Shown here in pieces: positions 39,779 through 47,688 of a stretch of 56,836 bases of DNA. The translations under genes and the position numbers were made by a program. The stretch covers positions 1 to 56,836 of the forward strand of contig JAGWWS010000019.1 of assembly GCA_018970255.1 (NCBI GenBank). The letters run 5' to 3'. Positions within the stretch are counted from its first letter, which is position 1. The number at the start of each line of letters is the position of its first letter. The notes under the pieces are model-generated. The model was not told where the DNA came from. It worked only from the letters and a program-made list of their open reading frames with translations, and searched no databases. The stretch is from Verrucomicrobiota bacterium (lineage in GTDB: Bacteria > Verrucomicrobiota > Verrucomicrobiia > Chthoniobacterales > Terrimicrobiaceae).

Positions 39779-40503
39779 CGAATGCAGTTTTGACTGATAC
39801 CGAGCCTGTTATCGAGGTGGGCGCGTGCAGCGAGTGCTTCACGCCCATGCGGACCGAGGTCATATCGTTCCTCGGGCGGCGCTTGGACTACGCGGTGCTG
39901 TGCGAATGTTGCCAGCGCCGTTTGACCTCCGAACGCGAAGCGGAAGAAGCCCGCAACCGCGCAGGGAGGCTCGCCAAGGCATTCGACGCGATGTGTCCGC
40001 CACTCTACCGCGAAAGCGACCCGCAGCGCCTTGCAGGGGCGTTCCTGCGCGAAAGCGAGGCATGGGAGTTTTCGCCCGAGGGGCTGGGGTTCATCGGGGC
40101 CGCAGGGACCGGGAAGACCCGGTGCGCGTGGCGGCTGCTCCGGCGACTGCATTTCGCCGGGAGGCGGGTCTACGGGCTGACGGCGACCGCCTACGCGAAG
40201 GCGTGCGCGGACCAGTTCCACGACGCCCCGGAGGTGAAGGCCGGCGCCGAGGCGGTGCTGGGCCGGTGCCGCCGGGTGGAGGTGCTGCTCCTCGATGACA
40301 TGGGCAAGCAGCGGTTCACCGAGCGGGCCGAGATGGAACTCTTCGCGCTGCTGGAGGAGCGGACGGGCAACCTCCTGCCGACGATCTGGACGGCGAACGC
40401 CGAGAAGGGCGACCTCAAAAAAATGCTGTCGCCCGACCGCGCCGAGCCGCTCATCCGCCGGCTCGTGGAATTCACCAAGGTGGTGAGGGGAGAAGACAAG
40501 TGA
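39772..40503 (+). CDS. DnaC-like helicase loader
   Basis: 243 residues. A Cys pair region (CSECFTP; CECCQRR) forms a zinc-like N-terminus. The AAA+ core has Walker A GAAGTGKTR (109-117) and Walker B VLLLDDMGK (171-179). IWTANAEKGDLKKML would include sensor I. It should load DnaB at origin 2. The ATG overlaps the organiser stop. The 14-base motif TTTTGACTGATACC lies inside codons 6-10. Confidence 0.85.
   Translation: MVANAVLTDTEPVIEVGACSECFTPMRTEVISFLGRRLDYAVLCECCQRRLTSEREAEEARNRAGRLAKAFDAMCPPLYRESDPQRLAGAFLRESEAWEFSPEGLGFIGAAGTGKTRCAWRLLRRLHFAGRRVYGLTATAYAKACADQFHDAPEVKAGAEAVLGRCRRVEVLLLDDMGKQRFTERAEMELFALLEERTGNLLPTIWTANAEKGDLKKMLSPDRAEPLIRRLVEFTKVVRGEDK
39788..39801 (+). promoter_or_regulatory. 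TTTTGACTGATACC motif, copy 1
   Basis: Exact 14-base copy inside the start of the DnaC-like gene. The same string is found at 41484, 43182 and 48667, and inverted at 45135. Confidence 0.5.
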
Positions 40504-41489
40504 ATGGAGCTTTTTACAATGACATCGACCCCAAAGCCTGCGCCTGGCTGCGCGAACTCATCGCCGGGGGACACATCGCCCCCGGCACCGTGGACAACCG
40601 CAGCATCGCCGACATCGACCCCGGGGAACTCCGCGAATTCACCCAAGTCCACTTTTTCGCTGGAATCGGAGGCTGGTCCCTCGCCCTGCGCTGGGCGGGC
40701 TGGCCCGACGACCGCCCCGTCTGGACCGGCTCATGTCCCTGTCAGCCGCTTTCGTGCGCGGGACAGCGAAAAGGCCATGCCGACGAACGACACCTGTGGC
40801 CCGCTTTTTACTCTCTCATCGCCGAGTGCCAGCCTCCAGTTGTCTTTGGAGAGCAGGTTGCGAGCAAGGATGGGCGCGAATGGCTCGCCGGAGTTCGCGC
40901 TGACTTGGAAGGAATTGGATATGCCCTCGGGGCCGCCGATCTGTGCGCTGCGGGCGTCGGAGCGCCGCACCGCAGGCAAAGGCTGTTCTGGGCTGGTGCA
41001 TTGGTCAACGCCCACGGTGCAAGACAGCGCGAACAACGCCGGGCCGTCGCAGTTCGAGAGAAACACACACCCGCTGAATGTGCAGGCAGCGCTTTCGGGT
41101 TGGCCGACGCCGCAGGAGGACAATGCGAACAACGCCTATGGCCATGCGGGGACGCAATTCAGCAACCTGCCGACCACGGCGCAACTGGCGGGCTGGGCGA
41201 CACCGAACACCATGGACTCCCTGCCGATCCGCAGCGACGAGGCGCTGGCCAGGTCGAAGGCGAAAGCGGGCTGCGCGAACCTCAAGGACCAAATCCCGGT
41301 TGGCCCGGTTGGGGGCGGTTTGAAACCATCTATTGCCGGGACGGAAAAACGCGCCGCTTTGAACCCGGCTCATTCCCGCTGGCTCATGGGATACCCGGCC
41401 GCGTGGGACTCCTGCGGGGCTACGGCAATGCAATTGTCCCGCAAGTCGCCGCCGAATTCATCAACGCCTTCCAAAAAACAAAGTTTTGA
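40500..41489 (+). CDS. C5-cytosine DNA methyltransferase, locus 2
   Basis: 329 residues from GTG 40500 (GTGA overlap with the loader gene). The first 45 residues are an extra phage-type start (DPKACAWLRELIAGGHIAPG). Then HFFAGIGGWS (I), CPCQPLS (79-85, IV), FGEQV (VI, Asn changed to Gln), GAPHRRQRLFWAGA (VIII) and GYGNAIVPQVAAEFI (X). The middle is Gly/Gln/His/Ala-rich. The +1 frame is open over the entire gene. Confidence 0.85.
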   Translation: MNGAFYNDIDPKACAWLRELIAGGHIAPGTVDNRSIADIDPGELREFTQVHFFAGIGGWSLALRWAGWPDDRPVWTGSCPCQPLSCAGQRKGHADERHLWPAFYSLIAECQPPVVFGEQVASKDGREWLAGVRADLEGIGYALGAADLCAAGVGAPHRRQRLFWAGALVNAHGARQREQRRAVAVREKHTPAECAGSAFGLADAAGGQCEQRLWPCGDAIQQPADHGATGGLGDTEHHGLPADPQRRGAGQVEGESGLREPQGPNPGWPGWGRFETIYCRDGKTRRFEPGSFPLAHGIPGRVGLLRGYGNAIVPQVAAEFINAFQKTKF

Positions 41490-41493
41490 CTGA
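40504..41493 (+). CDS. Overlapping +1 frame over methyltransferase locus 2
   Basis: An unbroken 329-codon frame from ATG 40504. Its second half has WSTPTVQDS, GWPTPQEDN, GWATPNTMDSLPIRS and LNPAHSRWLMGYPAAW, matching the pattern of the +1 frame at locus 1. The first half is Ser/Pro/Thr-rich and looks like shadow coding. Either the frame is translated, or it preserves an ancestral recognition domain now read out of phase. Confidence 0.45.
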   Translation: MELFTMTSTPKPAPGCANSSPGDTSPPAPWTTAASPTSTPGNSANSPKSTFSLESEAGPSPCAGRAGPTTAPSGPAHVPVSRFRARDSEKAMPTNDTCGPLFTLSSPSASLQLSLESRLRARMGANGSPEFALTWKELDMPSGPPICALRASERRTAGKGCSGLVHWSTPTVQDSANNAGPSQFERNTHPLNVQAALSGWPTPQEDNANNAYGHAGTQFSNLPTTAQLAGWATPNTMDSLPIRSDEALARSKAKAGCANLKDQIPVGPVGGGLKPSIAGTEKRAALNPAHSRWLMGYPAAWDSCGATAMQLSRKSPPNSSTPSKKQSFD

Positions 41494-41497
41494 TACC
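41484..41497 (+). promoter_or_regulatory. TTTTGACTGATACC motif, copy 2
   Basis: Exact copy in the leader between the methyltransferase and the SSB-like gene, 30 bases before ATG 41527. Confidence 0.5.
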
Positions 41498-41526
41498 AAC
41501 AACCAACCCAAAACCAAAAACAACAC

Positions 41527-42030
41527 ATGACCACACACGAATTGGCCGAGCAGGCCGGAACCCGATATGTCAACCAAGAAGGCGCCTACAAGTGCAAGGT
41601 GAAGGAACCCGGAAACGGGTGGTTTGGCAAAAGCCCCAAAAAGCAGACCCCGTTCATCCGCATCCCGGTGAGGGTGGACGACCCGGCATCGCCCCAGCAC
41701 GGCAGGGAGGTGGTTTGGCAGGGCTGGCTGAACAGCCGCGAAAACATGGTCAAGGTGAAGGAGCGGCTCGACGAGGCGTTTGGCATCGATTGGACATGGG
41801 ATTCGCTTAAGGACGGGCGGTCCTCGTTCGCCGGCAAAAGGTGCATGGTCGGCGTGAAGGACGAACCCTACGAGGGCAAACCGATGTTCAAGGCGGTTTG
41901 GCTGAAGCCTGTGGATGGCGAAGTGGAGGAATCCCCGGGGGCATTGCCGAAACACGAGGTGGACGAGCTGGTCGAATCGCTGATGGCCGCCACCGCCCCG
42001 AAACCCACGGAGGAAGACCCGGGCTTCTAA
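41527..42030 (+). CDS. Possible ssDNA-binding protein
   Basis: 167 residues. An OB-like beta core is suggested by GAYKCKVKEPGNGWFGKSP, FIRIPVRVDD and KRCMVGVKDEPYEGKPMFKAVW. The C-terminus is acidic and ends TEEDPGF, like an SSB tip. With the organiser, loader and RusA genes around it, a single-strand-binding role is likely but the family is not certain. Confidence 0.6.
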   Translation: MTTHELAEQAGTRYVNQEGAYKCKVKEPGNGWFGKSPKKQTPFIRIPVRVDDPASPQHGREVVWQGWLNSRENMVKVKERLDEAFGIDWTWDSLKDGRSSFAGKRCMVGVKDEPYEGKPMFKAVWLKPVDGEVEESPGALPKHEVDELVESLMAATAPKPTEEDPGF

Positions 42031-42031
42031 A

Positions 42032-42229
42032 ATGAAAAGGCGACGCCGCGCCCGCGGATACAGCAAGACCTGCCAGACGCGGGTCGGCCACCGGGAGGAA
42101 ATCTGGCTGCTCTACTTGGCGAGCCAGGTGGGCGCGGCGTGCGACAAGTTTTGGCAGCAGACCGAGGAGCGGCGGCAAATCGAGCGCGAATACCGCAAAC
42201 ACAAAAGGCACCCATGGCTGATCATGTAG
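42032..42229 (+). CDS. Small basic protein
   Basis: 65 residues, very basic (MKRRRRARGYSKTCQTRVGH), then a helix (CDKFWQQTEERRQIEREYRK). Perhaps a nucleic-acid binder. Starts one base after the previous stop and overlaps the next gene by 16 bases. Confidence 0.5.
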   Translation: MKRRRRARGYSKTCQTRVGHREEIWLLYLASQVGAACDKFWQQTEERRQIEREYRKHKRHPWLIM

Positions 42230-42780
42230 CAAACATTCCATTCCTGGGCGGCTATTTGCCGGTCCTCGTGGACATGGCCGAAACCCACCACCGCAGGGGC
42301 TGGCTCAACGCCAACCTTTTTGCGGTGAAAGCGCACCCGGGGCGCGTGTGGGAGTTCCATGCGCTCCTGTTCCTGCCCGAGGGCGGGGCGGTCTACCGGG
42401 AACTTCCCCTCCACGCGCTGGCCCACGGGCCGGACGCGGAGCCGAACTGGCAACCGCAGGACGCCCAGACATGGGACTGCTACGGGCGCCAGTTCACAAG
42501 TATCGTTTACGAATACCTCGCCGGCCTGCGGTGCAAGGTGCGGACCTCGGGCGGCGAACATTTCGGCCACTATGTGTTCACGATCGCCCCCTACGGCGAT
42601 GCGTTCAGCAATGACCCGGGGCAGGCGAAGGAGTTCTACTTGTGCGCTCTCGACAACGGGCGCTTCACGCTCCAGCCGACCAACCACATCCTCATCGAGG
42701 AGCGCAGCCACACCGAAACCCTCGGCAGCGCCTGGCCCTCCGGCCTCAAGCGCAAAACCACCATCCATTCCTGCGAGTGA
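42214..42780 (+). CDS. Hypothetical protein
   Basis: 188 residues with no recognised family: MADHVANIPFLGGYLPVLVD, then a beta-rich body (HYVFTIAPYGDAFSNDPGQA). The conserved-looking FYLCALDNGRFTLQPTNHIL is near the C-terminus. Coupled by GTGA to the RusA gene. Confidence 0.6.
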   Translation: MADHVANIPFLGGYLPVLVDMAETHHRRGWLNANLFAVKAHPGRVWEFHALLFLPEGGAVYRELPLHALAHGPDAEPNWQPQDAQTWDCYGRQFTSIVYEYLAGLRCKVRTSGGEHFGHYVFTIAPYGDAFSNDPGQAKEFYLCALDNGRFTLQPTNHILIEERSHTETLGSAWPSGLKRKTTIHSCE

Positions 42781-43151
42781 ACTGGACCCATGAACAACTG
42801 CGACAACTCGGCTACCGGCAAAACCCCGACGGCAGCTACTCTCACACTTCAACTACCGGGCTACCTCACGCCCAGCCTCAACCGGCTGCTGGGCCAGCAT
42901 TGGGCGACCCTCGCGAAGGAAAAAATCCGCGCAAAGCTCGCACTACTCTCGTCATTGAAAGGTGCGCTTGCTCGCTCCTCGACGCTGACAATTTCGCAGG
43001 CGGTTGCAAGCCTCTCATCGACCAACTGCGCTACGCGAAGCTCATTGCCGACGACGACCCGGAGACGGTCGAAATCCTCTTCCGGCAAACCAAGGTCAAA
43101 ACCAAAAAGGAAGAAGGCACCAAAATCACCATCGAAACCCGGGGGGTATAA
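42777..43151 (+). CDS. rusA: RusA-like Holliday junction resolvase
   Basis: 124 residues from GTG 42777. The catalytic half is typical: LLDADNFAGGCKPLIDQLRY then LIADDDPETVEILFRQTKV, with the Asp residues that bind metal. The N-terminal 60 residues (TGLPHAQPQPAAGPALGDP) are not like a RusA core. That core is instead visible in the frame of 42790, so the gene may need a frameshift, or may have changed its N-terminus. Confidence 0.75.
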   Translation: MNWTHEQLRQLGYRQNPDGSYSHTSTTGLPHAQPQPAAGPALGDPREGKNPRKARTTLVIERCACSLLDADNFAGGCKPLIDQLRYAKLIADDDPETVEILFRQTKVKTKKEEGTKITIETRGV

Positions 43152-43191
43152 GGGGGGTTTTGGAAAACCTTGTCAAGGCATTTTTGACTGA
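42790..43191 (+). CDS. Alternate frame holding RusA N-terminal half
   Basis: From ATG 42790 this frame reads LTLQLPGYLTPSLNRLLGQH then WATLAKEKIRAKLALLSSL, which looks like the first half of RusA proteins. After about codon 60 it becomes Ser/Arg/Lys-rich shadow. A -1 shift near the A6 run at 42920-42925 would join it to the catalytic half in the 42777 frame. Translation is uncertain. Confidence 0.4.
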   Translation: MNNCDNSATGKTPTAATLTLQLPGYLTPSLNRLLGQHWATLAKEKIRAKLALLSSLKGALARSSTLTISQAVASLSSTNCATRSSLPTTTRRRSKSSSGKPRSKPKRKKAPKSPSKPGGYKGGFGKPCQGIFD

Positions 43192-43195
43192 TACC
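43182..43195 (+). promoter_or_regulatory. TTTTGACTGATACC motif, copy 3
   Basis: Exact copy immediately before the small terminase gene, with TTTGAC starting 23 bases before the ATG. Confidence 0.5.
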
Positions 43196-43205
43196 TTGAA
43201 ACCGG

Positions 43206-43592
43206 ATGAAAGCGAAAAAGAAACACGGCAGGCCAAGCATCTGGTCGCAGGAACTGGCAGACCAAATCTGCGAACGCATTTCCAACGGCGAAACCCTGCG
43301 TGCGGTTTGCCGCGACATCAAAATCGCGCCATCCACGGTCATCGAGTGGACATGGAAGAACAAAGAGTTTTTTGAACAATACACGCGGGCAAGGCAGAAG
43401 CAGGCCGACGCCTACGCGGACATGATCCTCGACGAGGCGTTCAACTCCATCGACCCGCAGATCGGGCGGCTCCGGGTGGACGCGCTCAAGTGGGTCGCGA
43501 GCAAGCTCGCGCCGAAACGCTACGGCGACAAGGTCGAGGTCGAGCAGACCGGGACGCAAAAGGTGCGGGTGATCATCGGCGGCGATGCTTGA
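43206..43592 (+). CDS. terS: Terminase small subunit, module 2
   Basis: 128 residues. GRPSIWSQELADQICERISN, GETLRAVCRDIKIAPSTVIEW (HTH) and DMILDEAFN match the common small terminase family of podoviruses. RLRVDALKWVASKLAPKRYG and DKVEV near the end are typical. Binds the packaging site. It overlaps terL by eight bases. Confidence 0.85.
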   Translation: MKAKKKHGRPSIWSQELADQICERISNGETLRAVCRDIKIAPSTVIEWTWKNKEFFEQYTRARQKQADAYADMILDEAFNSIDPQIGRLRVDALKWVASKLAPKRYGDKVEVEQTGTQKVRVIIGGDA

Positions 43593-44910
43593 CGCCGTCC
43601 CCGAGGTGGAAATCCGCCCGAGGCGGCAGTTCCGCGAATACATCGACCGCAGCCAACGCTGGGCCTGCATGGTCGTTCACCGGCGGGCCGGGAAGACCTT
43701 TGCGTGCATACAGGATTTGATTGCCCGGTCGCTCACGCACACGCGCAGCGGGCCGGCGTTGCGGTATGCCTACCTGGCGCCCACGAGGGACCAGGCAAAG
43801 GACATCGCGTGGGGTTACATGAAAACCTTCCTGTCCCAAATCCCCGGCGTGAAGATCAACGAGGCCGATCTCATGGCGACCCTTCCAAACGCGGCCACGA
43901 TCCGGCTTTACTCCGGCGAAAGCTACGAGCGGATGCGCGGGCTTTATTTTGACGGCGTGGTCATCGACGAGTTTGCGGACATCGACCCCTCGGCGTGGCA
44001 CTCGGTGGTGCGACCCACCCTTACCGACTACAACGGCTGGGCGACCTTCATCGGGACACCGAAGGGCAGGAATGCTTTCTGGAGGTTGTGGACCGAGGCG
44101 AGCGAGGCCGCGGATTGGTTCACCTTGCTGCTCAAGGCCAGCACCTCGGGCATCATTCCGGAGGGCGAGCTGGCCGACATCCGCAAGGGAACGCCGGCGC
44201 ACATTTTCGAGCAGGAATACGAATGCTCCTTCGCCGTGGGCCGCCCGGGCGCAATCTATGTGCGGCAGCTCGAAAAGGCCCGCGCCGAAAAGCGGATCAC
44301 AGGCGACATCCTGTGGTTCAAGGAGGCGCCGGTCTACACCTCATGGGATGTGGGCGCCCCGCTCAACCAGAAGGTGTGGATATGGCAGATGGTTGGCGAC
44401 CGGCTCAACTTTCTGGAGTCGCTTTCCGGGGACGACGATTGCAAGACGCCGGCGGATTGGGCCGCGAGGCTCAAGGCCAAGCAGTATGCCTACGGAGCGC
44501 ATTTCCTGCCGCACGATGCCTGCGCGGAAAATGGCGGCCTGTGGCAGGGGGGACTCGCCACCGCGGGGCTGACCGGGGTCGTCCCGGTGCCGCGGCAACT
44601 CTCGGTGTGGGACGGGATCAACCTGGCCGCCGATGCCTTCCCGCGCATCCATTTCAACGCCGATGGCTGCGCCCACGGGCTGGATGCGCTTGATGCCTAC
44701 CACAGCAAGGAGGAGCGCGATGGCGTCACCATCAAGGATGTCCCGGTCCACGATTGGAGCAGCCACTTCTCGGACGCCTTCAGCCTCGCCCACCAGGCGA
44801 TCAACCGGGGCATGGTCATCGACCGCTCGGCCATCGCCCGCAAGCCGGTGCTGGAACGCCCGAAGGTCGTGGCGGGATTCCGGGGGTCGTTTGCCCGGGT
44901 GAAGCGGTGA
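43585..44910 (+). CDS. terL: Terminase large subunit, module 2
   Basis: 441 residues. Walker A is VHRRAGKT (31-38) and Walker B GVVIDEFAD (124-132); FIGTPKGRN is the coupling motif. The nuclease begins TSWDVGAP (first Asp) and includes FLPHDA with a later Asp/His pair. It is unrelated in detail to the GpA-type protein of module 1, so the window holds two packaging motors. Confidence 0.92.
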   Translation: MLDAVPEVEIRPRRQFREYIDRSQRWACMVVHRRAGKTFACIQDLIARSLTHTRSGPALRYAYLAPTRDQAKDIAWGYMKTFLSQIPGVKINEADLMATLPNAATIRLYSGESYERMRGLYFDGVVIDEFADIDPSAWHSVVRPTLTDYNGWATFIGTPKGRNAFWRLWTEASEAADWFTLLLKASTSGIIPEGELADIRKGTPAHIFEQEYECSFAVGRPGAIYVRQLEKARAEKRITGDILWFKEAPVYTSWDVGAPLNQKVWIWQMVGDRLNFLESLSGDDDCKTPADWAARLKAKQYAYGAHFLPHDACAENGGLWQGGLATAGLTGVVPVPRQLSVWDGINLAADAFPRIHFNADGCAHGLDALDAYHSKEERDGVTIKDVPVHDWSSHFSDAFSLAHQAINRGMVIDRSAIARKPVLERPKVVAGFRGSFARVKR

Positions 44911-45284
44911 GCGTGCAAGCCGAGATCGCCGAACTCTACCGGCGCTACCCGCAGCCGCGCACCTTCGCCGAGGATGTCGCGCTCCACGCCCGGCATGGGG
45001 TCGCCATCGTGCTGCCGCATTTCGTTTTCCTCGCCCGCCCGGTGGACATCCACGACCCGCAGGAACGGTGGGTCGATCCCGCCCACCGCTACAACATCTT
45101 GGGGTGCGACTGCTGGTTCATCCACCTCTATTGTGGTATCAGTCAAAATAATCCTTGCAACTTCGCGCCGATGCGGTTCCCTTGGATCGCGTGGAGCCGC
45201 CGCGACGGCCGCGTCCGCGTTTACGAAACCCAAAAACTTTACGACAAATGCGAAATTCTGACCCGGTCGAAAACCCGCTTGTAG
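44907..45284 (+). CDS. Hypothetical phage protein
   Basis: 125 residues from GTG 44907 (GTGA overlap with terL). It is aromatic and mixed (FVFLARPVDIHDPQERWVDP, CWFIHLYCG), perhaps an enzyme-like or structural fold, unrecognised. An inverted copy of the 14-base motif lies within it (45135-45148). Confidence 0.55.
   Translation: MSVQAEIAELYRRYPQPRTFAEDVALHARHGVAIVLPHFVFLARPVDIHDPQERWVDPAHRYNILGCDCWFIHLYCGISQNNPCNFAPMRFPWIAWSRRDGRVRVYETQKLYDKCEILTRSKTRL
45135..45148 (-). promoter_or_regulatory. TTTTGACTGATACC motif, inverted copy
   Basis: GGTATCAGTCAAAA on the + strand, the only copy in reverse orientation, inside the coding part of the gene at 44907-45284. Confidence 0.5.
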
Positions 45285-45538
45285 CGGCCACCACCTGTTG
45301 GTTTGGCGGCGGTGGCGGCGGTGGCGGCGGCAAAAGCAGGCCTGTAAACATTCCCCCTCCGCCCCCGCCCCCTCCGCCCCCTCCGCCCCCTCCGCCCGCT
45401 GCCATGGTGGACACGCAGCAAACCGGTCAAGAGGTTGTCCAAAACGACGCTGCAAAGCGCCGCGGGATGCGCCGTTCCATTTTGGCCGGTGAAAGCAACC
45501 AAACGCCGATGACCACGGGTCCATCCACACTTGGTTGA
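45248..45538 (+). CDS. Small low-complexity virion protein
   Basis: 96 residues. A run of nine Gly (about 20-28) and one of fifteen Pro (about 35-49) are followed by a conserved-looking end (RRGMRRSILAGESNQ). Small proteins with an RRGRxSTIL-like end are found next to podovirus portals, from memory. Overlaps both neighbours. Confidence 0.6.
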   Translation: MRNSDPVENPLVAATTCWFGGGGGGGGGKSRPVNIPPPPPPPPPPPPPPPAAMVDTQQTGQEVVQNDAAKRRGMRRSILAGESNQTPMTTGPSTLG

Positions 45539-47216
45539 TTTGACCGCTTTGATGAAATCCCGCACCGACCTTGCCGACCGGGTGCTACAGCGGCACCTCG
45601 ACCTCGTTTACCAGCGGGCCACATGGGAAACCCTGTGGGAGGACATTGCGAAGTATGTGATGCCCCGCAAGGCGGGCATTTTCACCAAGGAGTCGCAGCC
45701 CTCGGTCGAGGACGAGACGCTCCTGTTCGACGGCACCGCCGTCCGAGCCAACATGGTGCTGGCAAACGGCCAGCTCTCGTGGATGACCCCCATGGAAAGC
45801 CGGTGGTTCACCATGGAGCCGCCGAAGCCCATGGAAAGCGAGGACTCCATCGAGCAATGGTTCCAACGCTGCACCGAGGTCGTGCAGGCCGAGCTGGCGC
45901 GGTCGAATTTCTACACCGAAATCCACGAGCTGTATCTGGACCGCGGCGCGTTCGGCACCGCGGCGATCATGGTTGAGGCGGGGCGGTCCTCCTCGCTCAA
46001 TTTCACCAAGCTCGACATCGGCACCTTCGCGATCAGCGAAAACGACGAGGGGCTGGTGGACACGATTTCCCGCGAATACGAGATGACCGCCCGGCAGGCG
46101 GCGCTCAAGTTCGGCGTGGAGTCGCTCCCCGAACCGATGCGGAAGGAACTGGAGTCGCCCAAGGGCAACCGCAAGTTCCCCATCGTCCACACGATTTACC
46201 CCCGCGGCCCCGGCGAAATCGAATTCGGCAAGCGCGATTCCGCCAACAAGCCGTTTGCGAGCGTGTATGTGTGCAAGCAGACGCGCACCGTGCTGTTGGC
46301 GTCCGGATTCGACGAGCAGCCGTTTTTCTGCACCCGCTACCTCAAATGGAAAAACGCCGAAGCCTACGGCTACTCCCCGAGCTGGACCGCATTGCCCGAG
46401 GCTCGGCAGCTCAACTTCCTTGAGAAGCAGCTCGACAGCCTGGCCGAACTCACGGCGTTTCCGCGCATTCTCATCCCCGCGGACTTCGACGGCGACATCG
46501 ACCTCCGCGCCGGCGGCGTGACCTACTTCGACCCGAACAACCCCTCGGCGACCCCGAAGGAGTGGGGGACCGGAGGGCGCTACGATGTCGGCGTGGCGCG
46601 TGCCGAAACCAAGCGCAACGCGATCAACGAGGCGTTCCATGTGGACCTCTTCAAAATGTTCGCGATGCTGGAAAAACAGATGACCGCCCGCGAGGTCATG
46701 GAGCGCAGCGCCGAGAAGCTCATCCAGTTTTCGCCCACATTCGCCCGGATGACCACCGAGCTGTTCAACCCCATGCTCCGGCGGACATTTGCCATCCTCG
46801 CCCGGCAGGGGAAATTCCCACCGCCGCCGCAGCAGCTCGTGATGATCGGCGCCATCCCCGAGCCGGAAATTTCCTACAACTCCCGGGTCGCCCTTGCGAT
46901 CAAGCAACTGGAGAACGCCGCATTCATCCGCACGAGCGAAATGCTCCTGCCCTACGCGCAGATCAAGCCCGAGATGCTCGACAACTTCGATTTCGACGAG
47001 ATCACCCGCGACATGGCCCGCAACGACGGCCTGCCCGCCAGGTGGCTCATGGACGAGGACATGGTCGCACAAATGCGGGCGCAAAGGGCGCAGGCCGCCC
47101 AGGCCGCCATGGAAGCCGAGCAACTGGAGCGCACCGCCAGCGCCCTCGGCAAGGCCGGCGCCGTCAAGCAGGACTCCATGCTCGCAGGGATGCTGCCCGG
47201 ACTCCGCGCCGCATGA
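45531..47216 (+). CDS. Portal / head-to-tail connector
   Basis: 561 residues from TTG 45531, or 554 from ATG 45552. It matches podovirus head-tail connecting proteins: LWEDIAKYVMPRKAGIF, NGQLSWMTPMESRWF, a middle KWKNAEAYGYSPSWTALPEA, and FHVDLFKMFAMLEKQMTARE. The Ala/Glu-rich C-terminus suits the DNA tunnel. Preceded by TTTGAC at 45539, 13 bases before ATG 45552. Confidence 0.88.
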   Translation: MVDLTALMKSRTDLADRVLQRHLDLVYQRATWETLWEDIAKYVMPRKAGIFTKESQPSVEDETLLFDGTAVRANMVLANGQLSWMTPMESRWFTMEPPKPMESEDSIEQWFQRCTEVVQAELARSNFYTEIHELYLDRGAFGTAAIMVEAGRSSSLNFTKLDIGTFAISENDEGLVDTISREYEMTARQAALKFGVESLPEPMRKELESPKGNRKFPIVHTIYPRGPGEIEFGKRDSANKPFASVYVCKQTRTVLLASGFDEQPFFCTRYLKWKNAEAYGYSPSWTALPEARQLNFLEKQLDSLAELTAFPRILIPADFDGDIDLRAGGVTYFDPNNPSATPKEWGTGGRYDVGVARAETKRNAINEAFHVDLFKMFAMLEKQMTAREVMERSAEKLIQFSPTFARMTTELFNPMLRRTFAILARQGKFPPPPQQLVMIGAIPEPEISYNSRVALAIKQLENAAFIRTSEMLLPYAQIKPEMLDNFDFDEITRDMARNDGLPARWLMDEDMVAQMRAQRAQAAQAAMEAEQLERTASALGKAGAVKQDSMLAGMLPGLRAA

Positions 47217-47509
47217 TGGCACCCCTCGACAAGGAGGCCGCGGTCCAGCGCGAGCGCGAGCGACAGAAAACCATCAACGCCTACCACCGCGTGTTTTCCA
47301 ACAAGGACGGCCTTTTGGTCATCGAGGACTTGAAGCGCCAGTTCGGCACCGAGTCGCAGGCCTTCCTGCCCGGCTATGACTACAACCCGGTCGTCGCCGC
47401 CCTGCGCGACGGCCAGCGGGGCGTCGTCCTCCACATCGAAGCCATGCTCAAGCGCCCGCCCATGGCCGACGGCAACATTGAAACCCCCAAGCGGAAGGTC
47501 AAAAAATGA
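47213..47509 (+). CDS. Bbp19-like small structural protein
   Basis: 98 residues, charged helix first (KEAAVQRERERQKTINAYHR), then FGTESQAFLPGYDYNPVVAA and DGQRGVVLHIEAML. This is a small conserved podovirus gene found after the portal; function not firmly known. Overlaps portal and the next gene by ATGA. Confidence 0.65.
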   Translation: MMAPLDKEAAVQRERERQKTINAYHRVFSNKDGLLVIEDLKRQFGTESQAFLPGYDYNPVVAALRDGQRGVVLHIEAMLKRPPMADGNIETPKRKVKK

Positions 47510-47685
47510 AAAAGCCACTCAAGGAAAAAAAGCCGGCCGCCCCCGACGCAAGCCAGCCGCCGGAGCAAGACCCGGCGCTCGGCGACAAGACGCCCGAATT
47601 TGTCGAGTGGCTGCGCGACCACGACCCCGAGGAATTCGCCAGGCGCTACAAGGGCCGACGCACCCACCTTGGGTGGCACAACTGA
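47506..47685 (+). CDS. Very small hypothetical protein
   Basis: 59 residues: Lys/Pro-rich start (MKKPLKEKKPAAPDASQPPE) and a helical end (TPEFVEWLRDHDPEEFARRY). Unknown function; sits between the Bbp19-like and scaffold genes and is ATGA-coupled. Confidence 0.5.
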   Translation: MKKPLKEKKPAAPDASQPPEQDPALGDKTPEFVEWLRDHDPEEFARRYKGRRTHLGWHN

Positions 47686-47688
47686 TTT

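Noticed and set aside
1445-41489. Restriction-modification systems
   Set aside because: Three methyltransferases are present but no restriction endonuclease partner; the HNH genes look like homing enzymes.
45139-45414. Gly-run protein on the minus strand at the CCCCCTCCG repeat
   Set aside because: Simple antisense reading of the Pro run, with no start signal.
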